A DNA stretch of 64,000 nt from an uncultured Tateyamaria sp. (GCF_947503705.1 NZ_CANNES010000001.1:124001-188000); one strand, 5' to 3'; shown: positions 1-8,264, counted from the first letter of the stretch. Translations and numbers: made by a program. Notes: generated by a model from the sequence alone, not told the origin.

Positions 1-54
1 CAATTCAACGACTCTAGATGGGGCCAAGAGGGCAGAAGTCCAGCCTGAACAGAA

Positions 55-82
55 AAAAGGCCAACCCGAAGGCTGGCCTTTT
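55..82. terminator. Rho-independent terminator after the pyrimidine ABC transporter operon
   Basis: AAAAGGCCA (55-63) pairs perfectly with TGGCCTTTT (74-82). CC/GG pairing inside leaves a CGAA tetraloop. The stem is flanked by an A-run on one side and a T-run on the other, so it can work in both directions. It lies 23 bases beyond the stop of the minus-strand substrate-binding protein gene, which places it at the end of that operon. It may also serve a plus-strand gene outside the window. Confidence 0.85.
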
Positions 83-105
83 CCTCGCGTGGGCGAAAAA
101 TCGCT

Positions 106-1095
106 TTAGTTCAACGCTTTGTCCGTGATGGTGTGCGTCCACGCCCCTTCAGGTGCTTTGGAAATCACGGGGTCAGAGCCGCCCGACAGCAGCGATGCCA
201 CCGTGCGTTCATAGTCCGCCACATCCAGCGCGCCGTTGGACCCAGCCGTCAGCTTGGCAATCTCGCCCATCATACGCTTTTGGTGCTTTTCCGTCTGTGC
301 ACCGGACGCGTCATTGTCCAACACGATTTCGGCGGCTTCATCCGGGTTGGCTTCGGCATATTTCCACCCCTTCATCGAAGCGCGGACAAAGCGAACCATT
401 TTGTCCTCGAACGCAGGATCGGCCAGGTTTTCTTCCAGGACATACAGGCCATCCTCAAGGGTCGCGACGCCCTGATCCTCATATTTGAAGACCTGCAAAT
501 CGTCAGGGGTCAGGCCCGCATCAATGATCTGCCAGTATTCATTATAGGTCATGGTCGACACGCAGGCCGCCTGCCCTTGCAGGATCGGGTCCACGTTAAA
601 GCCTTGTTTCAAAACGGTAACGCCCCCGTCCGAACCATCGGTGGCAATGCCAAGCTGGCTCATCCAGGACAGGAAGGGGAACTCGTTGCCAAAGAACCAG
701 ACGCCCAGGGTCTTGCCCGCAAAGTCATCGGTCGATGATACGCCCGCATCCTTGCGGCAGGTCAGCATCATACCGCTGGACTTGAAAGGTTGGGCAATGT
801 TGACCATCCCCAGACCCTTTTCACGCGCAGCCAGAGCGGCAGGCATCCACTCGACCGTCACGTCGGCACCGCCACCGGCCAGCACCTGGGTGGGGGCAAT
901 GTCGGGGCCACCGGGCTTGATGGTGACGTCCAGGTCTTCTTCGGCATAGAACCCCTTGTCGAGGGCCACGTAGTAACCGGCAAACTGGGCCTGGGTGACC
1001 CATTTGAGTTGCAGGGTCACGTCATCGGCGGCTTGGGCGGCCATACCTGCGAGGCCAAGCGCGGCGCTTGCGGCAAAGGTAGCTAAGGTTTTCAT
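106..1095 (-). CDS. NMT1/ThiY-family ABC transporter substrate-binding protein
   Basis: A 329-residue periplasmic binding protein of the NMT1/THI5-like family, which includes ThiY (formylaminopyrimidine) and RibY (riboflavin). A Sec signal peptide ends at AAQAAD near residue 23. The mature protein starts with the family pattern VTLQLKWVTQAQFAGYY, followed by a GG-rich loop (VLAGGGADV). TMTYNEYW near residue 180 resembles the conserved pyrimidine-contacting region of ThiY-like proteins. The start has a strong AAGGAG site. It is the last gene of an operon that encodes dihydropyrimidinase and beta-ureidopropionase, so a pyrimidine or its breakdown product is the likely cargo. The exact ligand cannot be read from sequence. 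Confidence 0.85.
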   Translation of the reverse strand: MKTLATFAASAALGLAGMAAQAADDVTLQLKWVTQAQFAGYYVALDKGFYAEEDLDVTIKPGGPDIAPTQVLAGGGADVTVEWMPAALAAREKGLGMVNIAQPFKSSGMMLTCRKDAGVSSTDDFAGKTLGVWFFGNEFPFLSWMSQLGIATDGSDGGVTVLKQGFNVDPILQGQAACVSTMTYNEYWQIIDAGLTPDDLQVFKYEDQGVATLEDGLYVLEENLADPAFEDKMVRFVRASMKGWKYAEANPDEAAEIVLDNDASGAQTEKHQKRMMGEIAKLTAGSNGALDVADYERTVASLLSGGSDPVISKAPEGAWTHTITDKALN

Positions 1096-1134
1096 CAGTA
1101 CTCTCCTTGTTGTGTTGGTTGATAAACCGGCCCT

Positions 1135-1980
1135 TCATGAACGGGACCGTTGGGATGGATGCCAGAATGTCACCGCCCGCTCGATCAGCGCAACACCGCC
1201 ATAGGCGGCCGAGCCGACCAGGGCTGCGACGACAATTTCGGCCCAGACCAGATCAAGCGCAAGCTGACCCACCGAGACCGAGATACGAAAGCCCATACCC
1301 CGAATGGGCGAGCCGAAAAATTCAGCAACAATGGCGCCGATCAACGCCAGGGTCGTGGCAATCTTGAGACCATTGAACACGAAGGGCATCGCCATGGGCA
1401 AGCGCAGCTTGAGCAAGGTTTGCACAGGGCTGGCAGCATAGGTCTGCATCAAGTCGCGCTGCATGGCGTGGGTGGCCTGTAGGCCTTGCACGGTGTTCAC
1501 CAGCATCGGGAAAAAGACCATGACGACGACCACGGCTGCCTTGGACTGCCAGTCAAAACCGAACCACATCACCAGAATGGGGGCCATGCCCACGATTGGC
1601 AAGGCGGCCACAAAGTTGCCAACGGGCATGAGACCCCGGCGCAGAAAGTCGAACCGGTCAATCAGGATGGCCGTCAGGAACGCTGCGCCGCAGCCCATGA
1701 CATAGCCGGTGAGCGCGCCTTTGATGACCGTCTGAACAAAATCCTCCCACAGGATAGCCGTCGACACGACAAACCGGGCAGCGATGGCCGAAGGCGCAGG
1801 CAAAAGCACAGCCGAAATGTCAAAACCGCGTACGACGCCTTCCCAAATGGCAATCAGGGTCAGTCCAAAGATCACAGGCATCGCAAGGCGAACCAATGGC
1901 GTCGCGGGCTGGCGGGACAGCCAGACGTTCAAAAGCCATCCAAAGGCCCAAGCCGCCAGAGCAAAGACAACCCACCCCAT
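1135..1980 (-). CDS. ABC transporter permease (NMT1/TauC family), second subunit
   Basis: A 281-residue inner-membrane permease with about six hydrophobic segments and the EAA-type cytoplasmic loop that contacts the ATPase (region around LMQTYAASPVQTLLKLRLP, followed by the FNGLKIA stretch). It belongs to the BPD_transp_1 fold as in the TauC/SsuC/ThiX permeases. The ATG at 1980 overlaps the stop of the upstream permease as TGATG, so the two subunits are translationally coupled and probably form a heterodimeric channel. A GTG one codon earlier (1983) is possible. It precedes the binding-protein gene by 39 bases. Confidence 0.88.
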   Translation of the reverse strand: MGWVVFALAAWAFGWLLNVWLSRQPATPLVRLAMPVIFGLTLIAIWEGVVRGFDISAVLLPAPSAIAARFVVSTAILWEDFVQTVIKGALTGYVMGCGAAFLTAILIDRFDFLRRGLMPVGNFVAALPIVGMAPILVMWFGFDWQSKAAVVVVMVFFPMLVNTVQGLQATHAMQRDLMQTYAASPVQTLLKLRLPMAMPFVFNGLKIATTLALIGAIVAEFFGSPIRGMGFRISVSVGQLALDLVWAEIVVAALVGSAAYGGVALIERAVTFWHPSQRSRS

Positions 1981-2864
1981 CACGCCATCCCCATCCGCTT
2001 GAGGGTCGCGCGTTGGATCACGCCGATGACAGCGACAAGCAAGGCGGCAAGAGCAGCGGCCATGATCAGGGCAGACCAGATCTGGATCGTCTGCCCGTAA
2101 TAGCTGCCCGCCAGCAGGCGCGCACCCAGCCCCGCAACCGCCCCCGTGGGCAGTTCACCGACAATGGCCCCAACAAGGCTGGCCGCGACACCCACTTTGA
2201 GGGAGGCAAAAAGGAAGGGCATCGAGGCCGGAAGGCGCAATCTCCAAAAAGTCTGAGAACTGCTGGCATTCCAGGTGCGCATCTGGTCGAGCTGCATGAC
2301 CTCTGGGCTGCGCAGGCCTTTGACCATGCCCACGACGACAGGAAAAAAGGAAAGGTACATGGATATCATGGCCTTTGGCAGCAGGCCCGAAATCCCCACA
2401 GCATTCAAAACGACAATGATCATGGGCGCCAGGGCCAGGATCGGAATGGTCTGACTGGTGATCACCCAAGGCATCACGGACCGATCCATAACCCGGTTAT
2501 AGACAATGCCCACAGCCAGCAAAATGCCAAGTCCCGTCCCGAGCGCAAAACCCAAAAGGGTCGCACTGAGCGTAATCCAGGAATGATAGATCAACGACCG
2601 CTTGGAGGTGATCTTCTTCTCTACCGTGGTGTTCCAAATCTCCGTCACCACCTGATGCGGCGCAGGCAGTTTGGGTTTTTCCTGCGCCCAGGTGTCGGCA
2701 ACCAACTCAGACGCTGACAAGGTCACACCCGCACGCCCCGCCTTGTCATAGGCCCAAGGCGCATTCAGCCAGATAGCCGCCAGGTACCAAAGGACAAAGA
2801 TCGCCCCAACAACGGTCAAAACAGGCACCACGCTACGCATGCGAAGCCCCGACCGCTGCTTCAT
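1980..2864 (-). CDS. ABC transporter permease (NMT1/TauC family), first subunit
   Basis: A permease of about 294 residues of the same family as its downstream partner, with TM segments and an EAA loop (LDQMRTWNASSSQTFWRLRLP). The reading frame extends upstream to 2975, but the first ATG of normal family register is at 2864 (MKQRSGLRM), and another lies at 2840 (MRSVVPV). The ATG at 2864 sits inside one arm of a long inverted repeat (2860-2934) and has no clear ribosome-binding site, so 2840 is a serious alternative. It pairs with the next gene, whose start overlaps its stop. Confidence 0.85.
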   Translation of the reverse strand: MKQRSGLRMRSVVPVLTVVGAIFVLWYLAAIWLNAPWAYDKAGRAGVTLSASELVADTWAQEKPKLPAPHQVVTEIWNTTVEKKITSKRSLIYHSWITLSATLLGFALGTGLGILLAVGIVYNRVMDRSVMPWVITSQTIPILALAPMIIVVLNAVGISGLLPKAMISMYLSFFPVVVGMVKGLRSPEVMQLDQMRTWNASSSQTFWRLRLPASMPFLFASLKVGVAASLVGAIVGELPTGAVAGLGARLLAGSYYGQTIQIWSALIMAAALAALLVAVIGVIQRATLKRMGMA

Positions 2865-2934
2865 TGTTCCGCAAATATGCAAACACAGACGCCTGAAACG
2901 AACGGAGTTTTTTGCATATTTTAAGAACAATGAA
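2860..2934. repeat. Long imperfect inverted repeat between ABC ATPase and permease genes
   Basis: TTCATTGTTC (2860-2869) plus AAATATGCAAA (2873-2883) are the exact reverse complements of GAACAATGAA (2925-2934) plus TTTGCATATTT (2911-2921). They are interrupted by three unmatched bases per arm and enclose a 27-base spacer. Each arm is a copy of an element that recurs at 31385, 57736 and 62651. On the minus strand it would form a large stem-loop that buries the ATG of the downstream permease. The rest of the 215-base gap shows nothing else recognisable. Confidence 0.75.
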
Positions 2935-3079
2935 AGGAAATGGGAGTGTAGTGTCGGCACGGTACAGGCAGGCATGCCGATGACCGTGAACGATGAAGGG
3001 GGTCGCCGCGCCTTTAACCAAACTGCGGTCCGGCGGCGGGGTTTGGGCGAGGTTCAGGCTCCGCCCTGGTAGAACGGCC

Positions 3080-3862
3080 TCAATCATCCGCATGCCCTGC
3101 ACGCAGCCCTTCGCGAACGCGGTGAGCGACCTCCAGGAACTCTGGCGTCTCACGAATGTCCAAGGGTCGCTCTTTGGGCAGCGGACTGTCTATCACGTCT
3201 GTGATGCGCCCCGGGCGCGGGCTCATCACCACGATCTTGGTCGACAGATAGACGGCCTCGGGGATCGAGTGGGTGACAAAGGCGATGGTTTTTTCCGTGC
3301 GCGCCCACAGATGCAAAAGCTGTTCATTGAGGTGATCGCGCACAATCTCGTCCAGCGCGCCAAAAGGTTCATCCATCAGCAGGATATCGGCATCAAAAGC
3401 CAGCGCCCGCGCGATACTGGCGCGCTGCTGCATGCCCCCCGACAACTGCCAGGGGTATTTCTTTTCAAACCCCGCCAGCTCAACCAATTCCAACACGCGC
3501 CGCACACGCTCAGCCTGATCCGCCTTGGAATAGCCCATGATCTCCAGCGGCAGAGAGATATTTCCCCCAATCGTCCGCCAAGGGTAAAGCCCTGCAGCCT
3601 GAAACACATAGCCATAGGCCCGCGCCTTGCGCGCCGCCTCGGGGCTGACGCCGTTTACGGTGATGCTGCCGCCTGTGGGTTGTTCCAGGTCCGCCATACA
3701 GCGCAGGAACGTGGTCTTACCGCAGCCCGAGGGGCCGATGAACGATACAAAATCGCCCTTCTTGATGTCGAGGGAAACATCCCTGAGCGCATGAACCGGA
3801 CCATCATTCGTCTGAAATGTCAGGTCGAGGTTTTGTGCCGAGATAGCGCAATCAATCAACAA
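3080..3862 (-). CDS. ABC transporter ATP-binding protein (NitT/TauT/NMT1 family)
   Basis: A 260-residue ATPase that energises the adjacent permeases. It has Walker A GPSGCGKTT near residue 43, signature LSGGMQQR near 143, Walker B ILLMDEPFGALDE near 160, and the switch histidine in FVTHSIPEA. It starts at TTG 3862 (or TTG 3859) behind a good GGAAGGAAG site. It overlaps the stop of the upstream membrane protein gene by 11 bases, which indicates translational coupling. The nucleotide-binding domain is full length and of the TauB/SsuB/ThiZ type. Substrate specificity comes from the binding protein, not from this subunit. Confidence 0.9.
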   Translation of the reverse strand: MLIDCAISAQNLDLTFQTNDGPVHALRDVSLDIKKGDFVSFIGPSGCGKTTFLRCMADLEQPTGGSITVNGVSPEAARKARAYGYVFQAAGLYPWRTIGGNISLPLEIMGYSKADQAERVRRVLELVELAGFEKKYPWQLSGGMQQRASIARALAFDADILLMDEPFGALDEIVRDHLNEQLLHLWARTEKTIAFVTHSIPEAVYLSTKIVVMSPRPGRITDVIDSPLPKERPLDIRETPEFLEVAHRVREGLRAGHADD

Positions 3863-4259
3863 TCACTTCCTTCCCGGCAAACTCTATAGAATACCAGATT
3901 ATGCCTGCTGAGAGGCCAGCGGCTAAATGAGCCACGGTCAATGAAAGGGGGTTCGAACCAAATGACAGTGGTGGATACATCGCCGGGTGTAAAACAAACA
4001 TAAGTACCAATCCAACCGCACCGCCTCCTAAGAGGGCACCGTGCAAGGGTTTGATTGGCATCCGCCCGATCCCGGATCGCAGCAAGAGGCCAATCGGCAG
4101 GCTGAGCAACGACAGTGTCAGGAAAACCACAAAGCCTCCTATCCATTTGCCCAGACCTTGGACGAACCCCATCGCGCCAAATACGGTAACCTCGATGCCG
4201 ATGAGCAGAACCAAAGAGCCCAAGTAAACAGACAAAATATGTGCTCCCACGACGCGCAT
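3852..4259 (-). CDS. Small four-helix membrane protein inside the pyrimidine operon
   Basis: A 135-residue protein of unknown family with about four hydrophobic helices (residues 7-30, 38-60, 70-95 and 108-128). It has a short basic loop (LLRSGIGRMPIKP) and no catalytic motif. It begins 7 bases after the dihydropyrimidinase stop, and its end overlaps the ABC ATPase start, so it is embedded in the operon and very likely co-translated. Its codon use looks less GC-rich than its neighbours. It could be an accessory subunit of the importer or a small channel for a pathway product. No function can be assigned. Confidence 0.7.
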   Translation of the reverse strand: MRVVGAHILSVYLGSLVLLIGIEVTVFGAMGFVQGLGKWIGGFVVFLTLSLLSLPIGLLLRSGIGRMPIKPLHGALLGGGAVGLVLMFVLHPAMYPPLSFGSNPLSLTVAHLAAGLSAGIIWYSIEFAGKEVIVD

Positions 4260-4266
4260 GCTTGGC

Positions 4267-5727
4267 TTAAATCCCCGCCGGAATATTCAACGGATCGCGC
4301 TGGATCATCTTGGGAGCGGTCAAAGCCTTCCACTTGCTCAAAGCCTGAGACGCGGATGAGAACGCGGGGCGCGGTACGAACTTGCCCCGCCCGGGCGCGG
4401 GTTGCGAGTTTTGCCCCCAGGCCCAGATCACCTCTCCCCGCGACAGGGTATAACGCGACTGCGCCTTGACCTCGAACCCTTCGAATACGTTGTAATCCAG
4501 CACCGAATGGTGGTTGGCGGGGGAGATCGTTTTGGTGATCTTGGGGTCCCACACCACGATATCCGCGTCCGCCCCTTCGACAATGGCCCCTTTCTTGGGA
4601 TAGATGTTCAGGATCTTGGCCACGTTGGTCGATGTTGCTGCGACAAACTCATTGGGCGTCAGGCGGCCCGTCTCCACACCTTCGGTCCAAAGGACGGCTA
4701 GCCGTTCCTCAAGCCCGTTCGACCCATTGGGAATGATCCGGAAATCGTCACGGCCCGCGCGCTTTTGTTCGGTGTTGAAGGCCGCATGGTCCGTCGCCAC
4801 CACCTGCAACGATCCCGACTGAAGCCCCGCCCAAAGCGAGTCCTGATGATCCTTGGACCGGAAAGGGGGCGACATGACGCGCCGTGCGGCATAGTCCCAA
4901 TCGGTGTCGAAATAGACGCTCTCGTCCAATGTCAGAAACTGGATCAAAGGCTCGCCATAAACACGCATACCTTTTTGGCGGGCGCGACGGATCGCCTCGT
5001 GAGCCTGTTCGCAGGACACGTGCACAATATACAACGGCACCCCTGCCGCATCGGCGATGGTAATGGCGCGGTTGGCGGCCTCTCCTTCAAACTCGGGCGG
5101 GCGGGAATAGGCATGCCCTTCCGGCCCAGTGATCCCCTGATCGAAATACTTCTGCTGCATCTCGGCGACCAGATCGCCATTTTCGGCATGGACCATGGGC
5201 AGCGCACCCAGCTCGGCGCAGCGTTTGAACGAGGCGAACATTTCGTCGTCCTCGATCATCAACGCGCCCTTATAGGCCATGAAGTGTTTGAAGGAGTTCA
5301 CGCCCATATCGACGGCATCCTTCATCTCGTTGAACACGTCCTCGTTCCAGCCAGTGATGGCCATGTGATAGCCCACGTCGGAACAGATTTGCGGGGCGGA
5401 TTTGCGGTGCCATTCGTTGATAGCATTCTTGATCGACCCATCCGCACCGGGCAGACAGAAATCCACGATCATGGTGGTGCCACCGACGGCAGCAGCCCAG
5501 GTGCCACTCTCAAAGGTCTCGGCGGCAGTCGTGCCCATAAAAGGCATCTCAAGGTGGGTGTGCGGGTCAATCCCGCCCGGAATGACATAGGCGCCTTCGG
5601 CATCGATATATTCGTCGCCAACTAGGTCTTCGCCAATGGCCTTGATCACTTCGCCCTCGACCAACACATCCGCTTTCCAGGTCCGGTCTGCGGTGCAGAC
5701 CATTCCGCCTTTGATCACTTTGCTCAT
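4267..5727 (-). CDS. hydA: Dihydropyrimidinase (D-hydantoinase family)
   Basis: A 486-residue amidohydrolase that opens the ring of 5,6-dihydrouracil or dihydrothymine to the N-carbamoyl-beta-amino acid, the second step of reductive pyrimidine breakdown. Visible metal ligands are DPHTHLEMPF near residue 58, the carboxylated lysine region NSFKHFMAYKG near 150, HAENGD, VHVSCEQ and the ATDHAAF motif near 315. Start ATG 5727 has a GGAGAG site, and the length is typical. It lies between the hydrolase for the next step and the importer genes. Hydantoinase activity is a common side activity of the family. Confidence 0.95.
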   Translation of the reverse strand: MSKVIKGGMVCTADRTWKADVLVEGEVIKAIGEDLVGDEYIDAEGAYVIPGGIDPHTHLEMPFMGTTAAETFESGTWAAAVGGTTMIVDFCLPGADGSIKNAINEWHRKSAPQICSDVGYHMAITGWNEDVFNEMKDAVDMGVNSFKHFMAYKGALMIEDDEMFASFKRCAELGALPMVHAENGDLVAEMQQKYFDQGITGPEGHAYSRPPEFEGEAANRAITIADAAGVPLYIVHVSCEQAHEAIRRARQKGMRVYGEPLIQFLTLDESVYFDTDWDYAARRVMSPPFRSKDHQDSLWAGLQSGSLQVVATDHAAFNTEQKRAGRDDFRIIPNGSNGLEERLAVLWTEGVETGRLTPNEFVAATSTNVAKILNIYPKKGAIVEGADADIVVWDPKITKTISPANHHSVLDYNVFEGFEVKAQSRYTLSRGEVIWAWGQNSQPAPGRGKFVPRPAFSSASQALSKWKALTAPKMIQRDPLNIPAGI

Positions 5728-5740
5728 CTCATCTCTCCTC

Positions 5741-5800
5741 GCTCGGCCATTTCTTATGGCCAAAAATATCCTCGGGTGTCCGGGGGGTGAGCCCCCCAAT
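5741..5800 (-). repeat. Rhodobacteraceae-type intergenic element with G-run hairpin
   Basis: On the minus strand this reads: hairpin of six G, loop, six C (5782-5797), then ACCCGAGGATATTTTTGG, then a small stem GGCCAT/ATGGCC (5745-5750 with 5756-5761). The layout matches the element at 25078-25126. It fills the gap between the small unknown gene and the dihydropyrimidinase gene. The G6/C6 hairpin could weaken read-through or protect mRNA ends, but no T-run follows immediately. Confidence 0.6.
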
Positions 5801-6120
5801 CACACCGATGCAAAACATCCCAAAGCAGGCCCATGCACGCCGATGTCCAACGGGCCAAAGTCGCTCTCGACACAAAGCGAGAAATAGCCAGCCAAGGGCA
5901 GATAGACGACGCGGTACGTGCCGTCCGTGCGGGTCACCGTCCAACAGCGTTGCGTGAGACCGCCGCTGAAATTCACCGTTGTCTCAAACGGAGGGACGCG
6001 TGCCGCACGAAAGGCCGCAAGTGTGGCGCGATCGCTGATCGTGTCCCGAGGTGCATCGACCAACTCGGCGTCGATCAAGTCCGCAATACGGCCTGCAATG
6101 CTTTGATCCTGATCAATCAC
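5800..6120 (-). CDS. Small unknown protein between hydrolase and dihydropyrimidinase
   Basis: An open frame that ends in the pyrimidine operon. With GTG 6120 as start it encodes 106 residues (VIDQDQSIAGRIADLIDAEL and onwards), including a central WTVTRTDGTYRVVYLP stretch that looks like real protein. An ATG at 6222 would overlap the hydrolase gene by 35 bases. An ATG at 6188 overlaps the hydrolase stop as TGATG, but that frame stops after 22 codons at a TGA overlapping the GTG at 6120. Either the short frame couples translation or the gene carries a frameshift. No family is recognised, and the start is uncertain. Confidence 0.5.
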   Translation of the reverse strand: MIDQDQSIAGRIADLIDAELVDAPRDTISDRATLAAFRAARVPPFETTVNFSGGLTQRCWTVTRTDGTYRVVYLPLAGYFSLCVESDFGPLDIGVHGPALGCFASV

Positions 6121-6187
6121 GGTTGCAACCTCGCGACGGAAACCGACGCGGTTTCCGGCCGTTTTCCGTGTCGGAAAACGCGCGGCA

Positions 6188-7438
6188 TCACCCGACAATC
6201 TCCGCTGTTTCAACAACCGCATGCATCAAAACATCGGCCCCCGCCTTGGCCCAATCGCGCGAAATCTCTTCCGCCTCATTGTGGCTCAACCCGTCGACAC
6301 ATGGGCACATGACCATCGCCGTTGGCGCCACCTGATTGATCCAGCACGCATCGTGACCAGCCCCCGAAATGATGTTCTGATGCGAATAGCCAAGCCGTTC
6401 TGCCGCAGACCGCACCGCACTCACACAGGTCTCGTCAAAGGCCACCGGGTCAAAGCCACCAACCTTCTCGAAGGTAATCTCCAGCTCCATTTCGTCCGCA
6501 ATCGCCTGTGCTTCGGTGCGCAAGCGCGCTTCCATATCTTCGATCACGCTCAACTCGGGCGAGCGGAAATCGACCGTAAAGACCACCTTGCCCGGTATCA
6601 CGTTCCGCGAGTTTGGATAGACGTCAATATGCCCCGCAGCCCCAACCGCATGAGGCGCGTGGGACCAGGCGATTTCGTCCACCTTCTCCAGCACCCGCGC
6701 CATGCCCAAACCTGCGTTCTTGCGCATCGGCATGGGGGTCGAGCCTGTATGCGAATCCTTCCCCAGAATCGTTACTTGCGTCCAGGACAGGCCCTGCCCG
6801 TGGGTGACAACGCCAATGTCTTTGCCCTCGGCCTCCAGGATCGGCCCTTGTTCGATGTGCAGCTCAAAAAAGGCGTGCATTTTGCGCGCGCCCACCTCTT
6901 CGTCCCCGCGCCAGCCGATCCGGCTCAGCTCATCGCCAAAGGATTTGCCCTCTGCGTCGACGCGGGCATAGGCCCAGTCCTGCGTATGAATGCCCGCAAA
7001 CACGCCCGAAGACAGCATCGCCGGGGCATATCGGGTGCCCTCTTCATTGGTGAAATTGGTGATAACGATGGGGTGTTTGGTTTTCACATCCAGATCGTTC
7101 AGAGTCCGGACAATCTCCAGCCCGGCCAGCACGCCCAGGACACCGTCATATTTTCCGCCCGTAGGCTGGGTATCGAGGTGCGAGCCCACATAGACCGGCA
7201 GTGCGTCGGGGTCCGTCCCCTCACGCCGCGCGAACATATTGCCCATCTGGTCCAAACCCATGGAACAGCCCGCCGCCTCGCACCAGGACTGAAAAAGAGC
7301 GCGGCCTTCGCCGTCCTCATCCGTCAGGGTCTGACGGTTGTTGCCCCCCGCCACGCCGGGGCCGATCTGGGCCATCTCCATCAGGCTGTCCCACAGCCGA
7401 TCCGCATTGACCGCCAAGTTTTGACCCGGTGCCGCCAT
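6188..7438 (-). CDS. Zn-dependent hydrolase, beta-ureidopropionase / N-carbamoyl amino acid hydrolase
   Basis: A roughly 416-residue M20-type amidohydrolase that would hydrolyse N-carbamoyl-beta-alanine to beta-alanine, CO2 and ammonia, the third step of reductive pyrimidine breakdown. Metal-binding motifs are VGSHLDTQPTGGKYDG near residue 83, TNEEGTRYAPAM near 128, FELHIEQGPILE near 190 and SGAGHDA near 375. The chosen ATG (7438, MAAPGQN) has GGGG upstream; an ATG at 7453 is also in frame. It is the first gene of the minus-strand operon and is divergent from the RutR-like regulator. Confidence 0.92.
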   Translation of the reverse strand: MAAPGQNLAVNADRLWDSLMEMAQIGPGVAGGNNRQTLTDEDGEGRALFQSWCEAAGCSMGLDQMGNMFARREGTDPDALPVYVGSHLDTQPTGGKYDGVLGVLAGLEIVRTLNDLDVKTKHPIVITNFTNEEGTRYAPAMLSSGVFAGIHTQDWAYARVDAEGKSFGDELSRIGWRGDEEVGARKMHAFFELHIEQGPILEAEGKDIGVVTHGQGLSWTQVTILGKDSHTGSTPMPMRKNAGLGMARVLEKVDEIAWSHAPHAVGAAGHIDVYPNSRNVIPGKVVFTVDFRSPELSVIEDMEARLRTEAQAIADEMELEITFEKVGGFDPVAFDETCVSAVRSAAERLGYSHQNIISGAGHDACWINQVAPTAMVMCPCVDGLSHNEAEEISRDWAKAGADVLMHAVVETAEIVG

Positions 7439-7481
7439 GATTTTCCCCGTCATATTCTGTCGCCGCCCATCCGGTCACTTT

Positions 7482-7497
7482 TTGACCAATTGGTAAA
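7482..7497. promoter_or_regulatory. Candidate RutR operator between hydrolase and rutR
   Basis: TTGACCA-AT-TGGTAAA is a near-perfect match to the E. coli RutR site TTGACCAnnTGGTCAA, with one base different. It lies 44 bases upstream of the hydrolase ATG and about 125 bases upstream of the regulator start, in the right place for a divergent, pyrimidine-responsive promoter pair. A sister site is at 11505-11520 in front of preT. Confidence 0.75.
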
Positions 7498-7623
7498 GAC
7501 ACGATTGCCATGTGGCGCATTTCTGTCAAGAACTGGTTTGGACACAATTGCCCAAGGCCCGTGCATCTGCCTAGACTTGCAGCACTCCCCGCCTTTGGCG
7601 GCACCCGGATCAAAGGACTGGCC

Positions 7624-8235
7624 ATGCCCGACGGCACCCAAAAGAAACCAAGCCGCATTCAGCAGCGAAACCGGCACCTGATCCTCGATGCCGCCCTCGA
7701 TGTGTTTTCGGCCCATGGGTATCGCGGTGCGACGCTAGACCAGATCGCCGAAGCCGCAGGCCTCTCCAAACCCAATATCCTGTATTACTTTTCCGGCAAG
7801 GAAGAGATCCACGTGACCCTTCTCAGCCAGTTGATGGAAACATGGCTGGACCCTTTGGTCGAGATGGACGCCGATGGCGACCCGATGACCGAGCTTTTGG
7901 GCTATGTGAACCGCAAGCTTGACATGGCCCGTGATCTGCCGCGCCAAAGCCGCCTTTTCGCGGGCGAGATCCTGCAAGGCGCGCCACGGATGCACCCGCA
8001 CCTGATGGCCGACCTCAAACCGCTCTTTGACGAGAAGTGCAGCGTTATCCAAGGCTGGGTCGACGCGGGCAAACTGGCCCCGGTGGACCCGGGGCACCTG
8101 ATCTTTTCCATCTGGTCAACCACCCAGCATTATGCCGATTTTGACGCCCAGGTCAGGGTCCTGTCCAGTGGTGATACGATGGACGGGGCCAGAAAACACC
8201 TCAACACCCTGTTCGAGCGCCTGCTTGCCCCCTAG
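7624..8235 (+). CDS. rutR: RutR-like TetR-family pyrimidine regulator
   Basis: A 203-residue TetR-type repressor. The N-terminal helix-turn-helix is TLDQIAEAAGLSKPNILYYF at residues 39-58. The C-terminal part, with LARDLPRQSRLFAGEILQGAP-type sequence, resembles the RutR ligand-binding domain, which senses uracil or thymine. The ATG at 7624 (MPDGTQKKPSRIQQ) gives a normal N-terminus. It is divergent from the catabolic operon and faces a RutR-like palindrome. It probably controls both that operon and preTA, and possibly itself. Confidence 0.85.
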   Translation: MPDGTQKKPSRIQQRNRHLILDAALDVFSAHGYRGATLDQIAEAAGLSKPNILYYFSGKEEIHVTLLSQLMETWLDPLVEMDADGDPMTELLGYVNRKLDMARDLPRQSRLFAGEILQGAPRMHPHLMADLKPLFDEKCSVIQGWVDAGKLAPVDPGHLIFSIWSTTQHYADFDAQVRVLSSGDTMDGARKHLNTLFERLLAP

Positions 8236-8264
8236 GGTCAGGCCTTTCGCCCACGAGGTTCGCG

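Noticed and set aside
1-54. End of an upstream gene at the left edge
   Set aside because: The 54 bases before the terminator show no usable reading frame with family likeness in any direction.
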